NCBI GenBank assembly: GCA_031772625.1
Contig: CM062816.1
Span: 636,676,352-636,740,351, forward strand
Direction: 5' to 3'
DNA length: 64,000 nt
Source of the DNA: Pinus tabuliformis
Lineage: Eukaryota; Streptophyta; Pinopsida; Pinales; Pinaceae
A program made the translations under genes and the position numbers. The notes under the pieces are model-generated. The model had not been told where the DNA came from, ran no database searches, and saw only the letters and a list, made by a program, of their open reading frames with translations. Positions 58,304 through 64,000 of the stretch are shown one piece after another. The first letter of the stretch is position 1. Each line of letters begins with the position of its first letter.

Positions 58304-58963
58304 TTGGGATTCTAGGGTTTTTCTTCTTCAAACACACCATCTTGTAATTTTTGCTATAATGTTTTTTCTACCAGGATTCAAAAGCTAGGATTTCTATCTC
58401 ATGGATCTAAAATTGTGGTGAACTTCTTGTAAAAATTTAAGATCTTGGTTCGCTATATTTTTGAATATATGATCCGTGGAAGTTAGGGTTTTTGCATGAT
58501 CCAAAATTCTCTCTCAAATAGGAGACCTAGGGAAAATCATCACATCTTTCATTTCAAGCATAGGCTTTGAATTCTATAAAAATTGGATGAAAGTTTAAAG
58601 GCTATAGTTTTTTCATTTATAAATTTCAGGAAAGAAGGTCGAAATAGTGATAGATGGTACTCCATATCAATTCTCCCCACTTAAGGAATATATAATCAGG
58701 CCATCATGGTAGATCAGGCATAAATCTTTCCTAAAGAATTCAATCTTGATCTAAGTTATGGGGTTGGAAAGAAGACTGAAAAGGCTACTACAAGATGAAA
58801 TTTTAGACCTTGGAGATCAGAAATTACATAGATACAACAGATTTAATATCCAACTCCTACAAAGAAACAAAAATGTGTAGTTTTTAAATTTTTCATAAGT
58901 TTTGTTTGAAAAATAGTTGGAAGGGATTCAAAGAGTATAGTGAAGAACAATTATCATTATTTG

Positions 58964-60130
58964 ATGCCTCGAAGAAATAAAATGGAAAAACCTAGTAAGC
59001 AACCTGAAAGATCTGTTATGACACATGAAGAAGAGGAATAAATGCAACATGATATATCAAAGTTACGATACTAAGTGCAACAAATTTCGCTCTCACAAAT
59101 GGTAATAGAAGGTAAGATGGGTGGTTTGAAGAATGGTTTCGGAGAAAAACTAAAAGTAAACCTGGAATATTTGAAGAATGACATGGAAGCTAAGATCGAT
59201 GGTATAGAAGAAAAATTGAAAGTTAACATGGAAGATATGAAGAAGGACATGGAAGGTTTGAAGGGAGGTGTCACAAAGTTTCTATAAGAAATTCTTCCTA
59301 ATGGCGTAAAGGTAGTAGAGGAAACTCATGATGAGAACAAAAGAATTGTTAATCATGAATTACTAAAATCTAATGTACAATTGAAGACCCAAGATATTCC
59401 AAAGATCGATATGAGGATGTTTGATGGAAAGGATCCTGTAACATGGATAATATAGATGGAGCAATATTTTGATCTCCATAACGTGGAAAACACACAAAAG
59501 GTATGTCTTGCAACTTCATATTTAAAACATAATTAGCTTGTATAGTGTCGATGGATTTTCTCTTGTAAACAAACTGTTAGTTGGTCAATTTTTATGGAGG
59601 AAATGATAGCACATTATTATGATACAAAGAGAAACACCTTCTTTAGACAATTGAGAAATCTTAGGCAAAAGGGTTAAATGGTGGAGCACATTAAGGACTT
59701 ACAAAAATCCAATATAAGGGTAGATGATATTCTAGAAGAGCATATGATTGATCTCTTCACAGGGACTTGAATAGATAACATCGAACATGAGGTTCACCTT
59801 GGGGAACTTGATTCATTGGAAAAGGCATTCAGGTTAGCAAGAAAAATTGAAAGAAAATTATGGCAAAAAGGAAGCCTACCACTCACATCTATAAAGATTG
59901 AAGTGTTGTTTCTCCTAACCTTCCACAACCTACAAGTTTGACACCATAAAAATTGGAAGAAAGTGGGGAAAAATGGATTTGTTATAGTCATGATAGAAAA
60001 TACACTGAAGTTCATAAGTGTGCGGAGAATAAATTATTTTACATAGATTGTGAAGAGGAGGAATAAAAGGAATAAGAAACATCAAACGAAGAAGATATCC
60101 ACCGAGAACTAACCCCACAAAAAGATTAAA
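58964..60130 (+). pseudogene. gag: chromovirus Gag
   Basis: ATG at 58964. A Lys/Glu-rich coiled-coil-like stretch with M-K-K-D-M-E-G-L-type repeats lies at 59101-59280. The capsid domain follows from about 59400 to 59850 (M-F-D-G-K-D-P, then E-Q-Y-F). The zinc knuckle near 59973-60020 keeps the first and last Cys but lacks the second. Several in-frame stops are present. Confidence 0.75.
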
Positions 60131-60945
60131 TTAATCTGACTATATCCTGTAATGCACTGACAAGAATTACCACTCCTCAAACTCTCAATATAGAAGGACA
60201 TATCAAGAAGAAAAAGGTAATAATGTTGATTGATTCAGGTAGTACCCATAATTTTATTCATTATAAGATAGCCAAGGAATTGAATTTCCTCGTATATCTA
60301 GCATGGGAGTGAATTATTGGATGAATTACATGGAGCAATTTACTTAACTAAGTTGAATCTACATTTAGGATATCATCAAATAAGAATGAAGATTGAATAC
60401 ATTCCAAAAAAAACATTTAGAACTCTTGATGGTCATTATTAATTTTTGGTCATGCATTTTGGCCTTACCAATGCAACTTCTACATTTCAAGGTTTGATGA
60501 ATTTGATTTTCAAACGCTTCCTTAGAAAATTGTTTTAGTATTTTTTGATGATATACTCATCTACAACAAGTATTCAAAGGATCATGTTCAACATGTTGGC
60601 AAGGTTCTTAGACTATTGGAAGATAAACAATTATATGAAAAAACCTCCAAATGCTTCTTTGGAGTATAGGAGATGGACTCTCTGGGTAATATTTTATCTT
60701 ATGAGGGTGTTAAGGTAGACCCTAGCAAAATTAATGCCATTATGGAATGGAAGATCCCCACATCTATAAATCATCTGTACAGATTTCTTGGGTTGATAGG
60801 GTACTATCGTACGTTTGTTAACAATTATGGGATAATAGAAGCACATCTAATAACATTACTGGAGAAAGATGCATTTTTCTGGACTCCAAAAGAAACTAAG
60901 GCCTTTAAACACCTTAAAGAGGCAATGTGCCAATAATGAGTATTA
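60131..60945 (+). pseudogene. pol: chromovirus protease and reverse transcriptase
   Basis: The protease site I-D-S-G-S is at about 60231-60245. It is followed too soon by RT sequence, so the protease C-terminus and the RT fingers are deleted near 60300-60330. In RT motif A the catalytic Asp reads Asn (K-L-N-L-H-L-G-Y-H). Motif C F-F-D-D is retained at about 60540-60555 in a shifted frame. The thumb/connection frame 60673-60936 is open (G-V-K-V-D-P, F-L-G-L-I-G-Y-Y-R). Confidence 0.8.
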
Positions 60946-62290
60946 TCTATGCCAGACTACACAAAACCTTTATTGCGGAATGTGATGCCTCAAGAAATGG
61001 AATTGGTGTTGTTTAAATGCAAGAAGGAAGACCCATTTCTTTTGAAAGTCCTTCAATAAAAGGAAATTCTTTACACAAAGCTATTTATGAGAAGGAAATG
61101 TTGGCAATACTACATGCACTTAAGAAATGATGACCTTACGTAATGGGAAGACACTTCAAGGTAAAAATGGATCATGATAGTCTTAAATACTTTTTACAAC
61201 AATTACTATCTTCAAAAGAGCAACAAAAATGGGGCACAAAGATGTTGCATTATGACTTTGAAATCATTTAAAAAATGGGAAGCAAAATCTTGTTGTAGAT
61301 GCACTCTCAAGAAAGTATGAGGAAGTGGAAGCGTTTCTTTGTGTCATTTTTATTATCCAATGACATTGGACAACCAAAAAAAGGGATGAATGGAAGAATG
61401 ACGAATAAGTGTGGGAACTCATTCAAAAGTTCCAGAAAAATACCAGTACATCTGATACATTTAGCTGGAAAATTGATTCATTATGGTACAAATATCACTT
61501 ATACCTTTGAAAGAATTCCCACCTCAAACGAAAGATTCTTTTGGAATTGCACACCTCTCCATTAGGAGGAAAATCAGATTTTTTTTTAAATTACCAAAGG
61601 GTTAAGAAGGATGGTTTTTGGGATGGACTTAAATTTGATATCAAAAGTTTGTGGTAGAATTTTTGGTTTTCCAATAATATAAGTTGAGATAATTGAGACC
61701 TTATGACTATTACAACCTTTATCCATTCTAGGTCAATGTTGGGAGAAGGTTTCAGTGTATTTTATCACATGCTTACCCAAGTCCAAATGAAAGAGTGTCA
61801 TCATGGTGGTATTTCATAGAACTACCAAGTATGTACACTTTTGTGCATTATCTCATCCAAAGCCAATATAGCTTCCACTACATTTATGGAAACAATTCAA
61901 AAGGTACATTGAAACCCAAATATTATTGTAAGTGACACAAAACCCATTTTCACTCAAATGTTTTGAACGAAATTATTTTATTGTATAGGTAGTCACTTAG
62001 CTCATAACACATCTTATCATCCTCAATCTAATGGGAAAACTTAAACAGTGAACAAATATTTGGAAGGATACCTTTGTTCCTTTCCTTCTATGCTACAACA
62101 AAAATGACAACATTTATGGCACCTTATGGATATTATCCACTTCCCATTGCATCATATTGAAGAATAAATTCTAAGGTTCAAATAGTGGAAGATCACATTC
62201 AGCATCAACAAAAAGTTCTTGAACTCTTAAAGGATAACCTCACTTTGGCACAAAATAGAATGAAGCAAGAGGGAGATCAACATCATAGTG
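60946..62290 (+). pseudogene. chromovirus RNase H and integrase remnants
   Basis: The RNase H/connection segment (D-A-L-S-R-K near 61297) and integrase (T-K-Y-V-H-F near 61830; S-D-T-K-P-I-F-T near 61930; S-Y-H-P-Q-S-N-G near 62010) survive in broken frames. One early core position usually Asp (V-V-V-D-R) reads V-V-F-H-R. Confidence 0.72.
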
Positions 62291-62722
62291 TAAGAAGTTT
62301 CGATATAGGAAATCAGGTATCTTTATGGTTACAACCATGGAAATAAATGTTCCTGAAGAAAGCTAAGAAGGATAATAAATTATCATTAAAGTATTATGGT
62401 CCTCAAAAGGTGTTGAAAAATATTGGTACTATGGCATACGAATTGGATCTTTCGCCATCTTCCTAAGTGCACCTAGTTTTCCATGTTTCATGCTTAAAAA
62501 GCTTATAGGTGACAAGCTCCCATTTCAAACAATATTGCCAAAACTTGATAAGGAAGGAAAAATCATATTGGAAGCTGAAACAGTCATGGAAACAAGAACT
62601 TGATAGCTATGAAATTGATCAATTTCATAGTATCTCAACAAGTGGAAGAAATTAGCCCTTGAATATTCCACATGGGAGGGTGAAAATTTTATACAGAAGC
62701 ATCTTGAACTACTCAAGCATTG
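62291..62722 (+). pseudogene. integrase C-terminus and chromodomain
   Basis: K-Y-Y-G-P and F-H-V-S-C-L-K are the plant chromovirus integrase C-terminal blocks. The tail (W-E-G-E-N-F-I-Q-K-H) with the stop at 62720-62722 is a chromodomain end; such domains steer integration to modified chromatin. Stops and a frameshift interrupt it. Confidence 0.75.
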
Positions 62723-62752
62723 AGGACAACACTTTTTTAAAGGAGAGGGGCA

Positions 62753-63092
62753 TGTTAGGTCCCTATAATACTAATGTATTCCCTAATAGTTATTGCGAGT
62801 GTTGGCCCCTTATTGTTATTTTTGTGACCATGTAGTCCCCATATTGTTATTATTGTGCCCCATAGAATCCCACAGTTGTTATTATTATACCCTTACGTTA
62901 TTGTTGTTATGTCAGCACTGATTATATTGTGAACCCTTAGACTCATATATAGAGAAAAGAGGTTTTTTTATTTCAATCATCAAATAATTTTCCATATGTT
63001 TAATTTAAAGGAGGTTTCCCCCTCAAAGAGGCTAATTTTGAAGTCGTTGATCTAATATCTCTTCTTCGATTTTGTAAGTTGCTTGCGTAACA
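62753..63092 (+). repeat. chromovirus 3' LTR
   Basis: 340 bp, starts TGTTAGGTCCCTATAATA after the purine run AAAGGAGAGGGG and ends GCGTAACA. Collinear with the 5' LTR but with many substitutions. Confidence 0.88.
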
Positions 63093-64000
63093 TTTTGCAT
63101 TTACATGTAAGAGTACATTAGCTTCCTTTTGAGAAAATATCATGTATCTGCATGTAAGAATAACAACTATTGTGAAAAGTTATGTATTGGCATGAAAAAA
63201 CATAGCTAATGTGCTAGTTTCCTTTATAATAATAAGGATAGTTGTAGTGGTTTTCCTCTTAAAAATGAAGGTGTTATTGTGCTAGGGCAATACAAATTAA
63301 TGTGGTGTTTCATAGATTATATTTTTTTTATGCATGCATGTATAATGATGTTAAAGAAGGCAAGAAATGCTATTATTTTTATGTTTTATGGATGAACATG
63401 AATAGATGTTGAAGAATCACTAATAAATAATTATTATCGGTTTGATTATTATTTGATCTAACGAGGATATCAAAGCTCACAGAGAGTAACAATTGTAGAA
63501 AAGATTGGGACATATGTGAAAAATGGATTTTACTTAACATTGTTGTAGGAAGTAAACTAGTGGTGCATGTAGATGAAAGAATGTTAGCTACAAGATAATC
63601 CACTAATAAGAAGAACGAGGTTACAATGTTTTCAGGTTTATGGCTCTCTATATAAATGATATCCTAATGATTGTAATAGTTTGTCTATAGATATGTTTCA
63701 TTTCAGATGATAATTATTTGTAATATTTTATGACAAAGGTTAGGGGATTGACCCCCTTACAAGCCATTGAGTGAGGGGAGAATACCCTCACGAGAATTTA
63801 ATAATAAATTTAAACAATTGTTGTTATTCACCCTCTAGGGTTTAGATGGTATATTTTTGTCTAATGATGTGATTATTCGTTGTGCTATTTTTATGATGTT
63901 GATTCCTTGCATGATGTGATGTATGTGATCAAGCATGTGATTAACTATCAAAGTTAAAAGAATCATGGAATGATGCAATTTTACATGAGGAAGATAAAGT

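Larger units (their letters stand above)
57956..63092 (+). mobile_element. chromodomain Ty3/gypsy element (chromovirus), complete but decayed
   Basis: 5' LTR 57956-58289, PBS 58292-58303, gag, protease, RT, RNase H, integrase, chromodomain, PPT 62739-62752, 3' LTR 62753-63092. Flanks are TTTAG and TTTTG, a 5-bp duplication with one mismatch. The unoccupied site is visible in copy 1 of the host repeat at about 43393-43400 (GATTTTGC). It is about 5.1 kb long and has many stops. Confidence 0.9.

Overview
The window looks like nuclear DNA of a seed plant with a large, repeat-rich genome. A gymnosperm-type genome is plausible but is inference. The reasons are AT-rich spacers, old degraded LTR retrotransposons nested in each other, a plant L1-type LINE with a DUF4283-like ORF1 and an RNase H tail, a chromodomain Ty3/gypsy element, spliced genes, and an AP2/ERF plant transcription-factor gene. 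Nothing bacterial, organellar or viral was seen.

Layout. 1-4278: minus-strand Ty1/copia element cut by the window edge, with gag, protease, integrase, part of RT, a tRNA-iMet-type PBS and the 5' LTR. 4279-6246: 3' end of a Sirevirus-like copia element with multiple polypurine tracts and a 1.57-kb LTR. 7653-14187: full-length decayed LINE with its target-site duplication. 14213-17159: short Ty3/gypsy derivative with gag and protease only. 17521-21430: the one convincing host-type gene, a two-exon minus-strand AP2/ERF gene surrounded by local tandem duplications. 21430-25445: AT-rich DNA made of about three diverged copies of one segment, one holding a 163-bp foldback. 26556-27896: a minisatellite rich in AGGATAAC, then a 147-bp tandem duplication. 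27897-28590: a possible but weak gene 5' end. 30635-41023: minus-strand Ty3/gypsy element with two gag-pol units inside one LTR pair. 41546-44501: a very long LTR-like sequence whose second copy (56898 to the window end) is split by a chromovirus at 57956-63092. 49041-49632: a C-rich tract and a GC-rich palindrome. 49872-56153: a large inverted repeat.

The most unusual object is that inverted repeat. It has two 2,349-bp arms that match closely where compared, separated by a 1,584-bp loop. GC-rich palindromic units sit at the arm/loop junctions. The loop carries two spliced exons that join a truncated GDSL esterase to an unrelated basic, single-membrane-segment C-terminus in one open frame. 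I found no transposase and no target-site duplication, so its mode of origin is unknown.

Most coding sequence here is dead. Copia, LINE and gypsy frames carry stops, and several have lost catalytic residues. The LINE decays mainly through TAG codons in an otherwise unshifted frame, which suggests cytosine deamination under methylation. All similarity statements come from reading by eye; no alignments were run.
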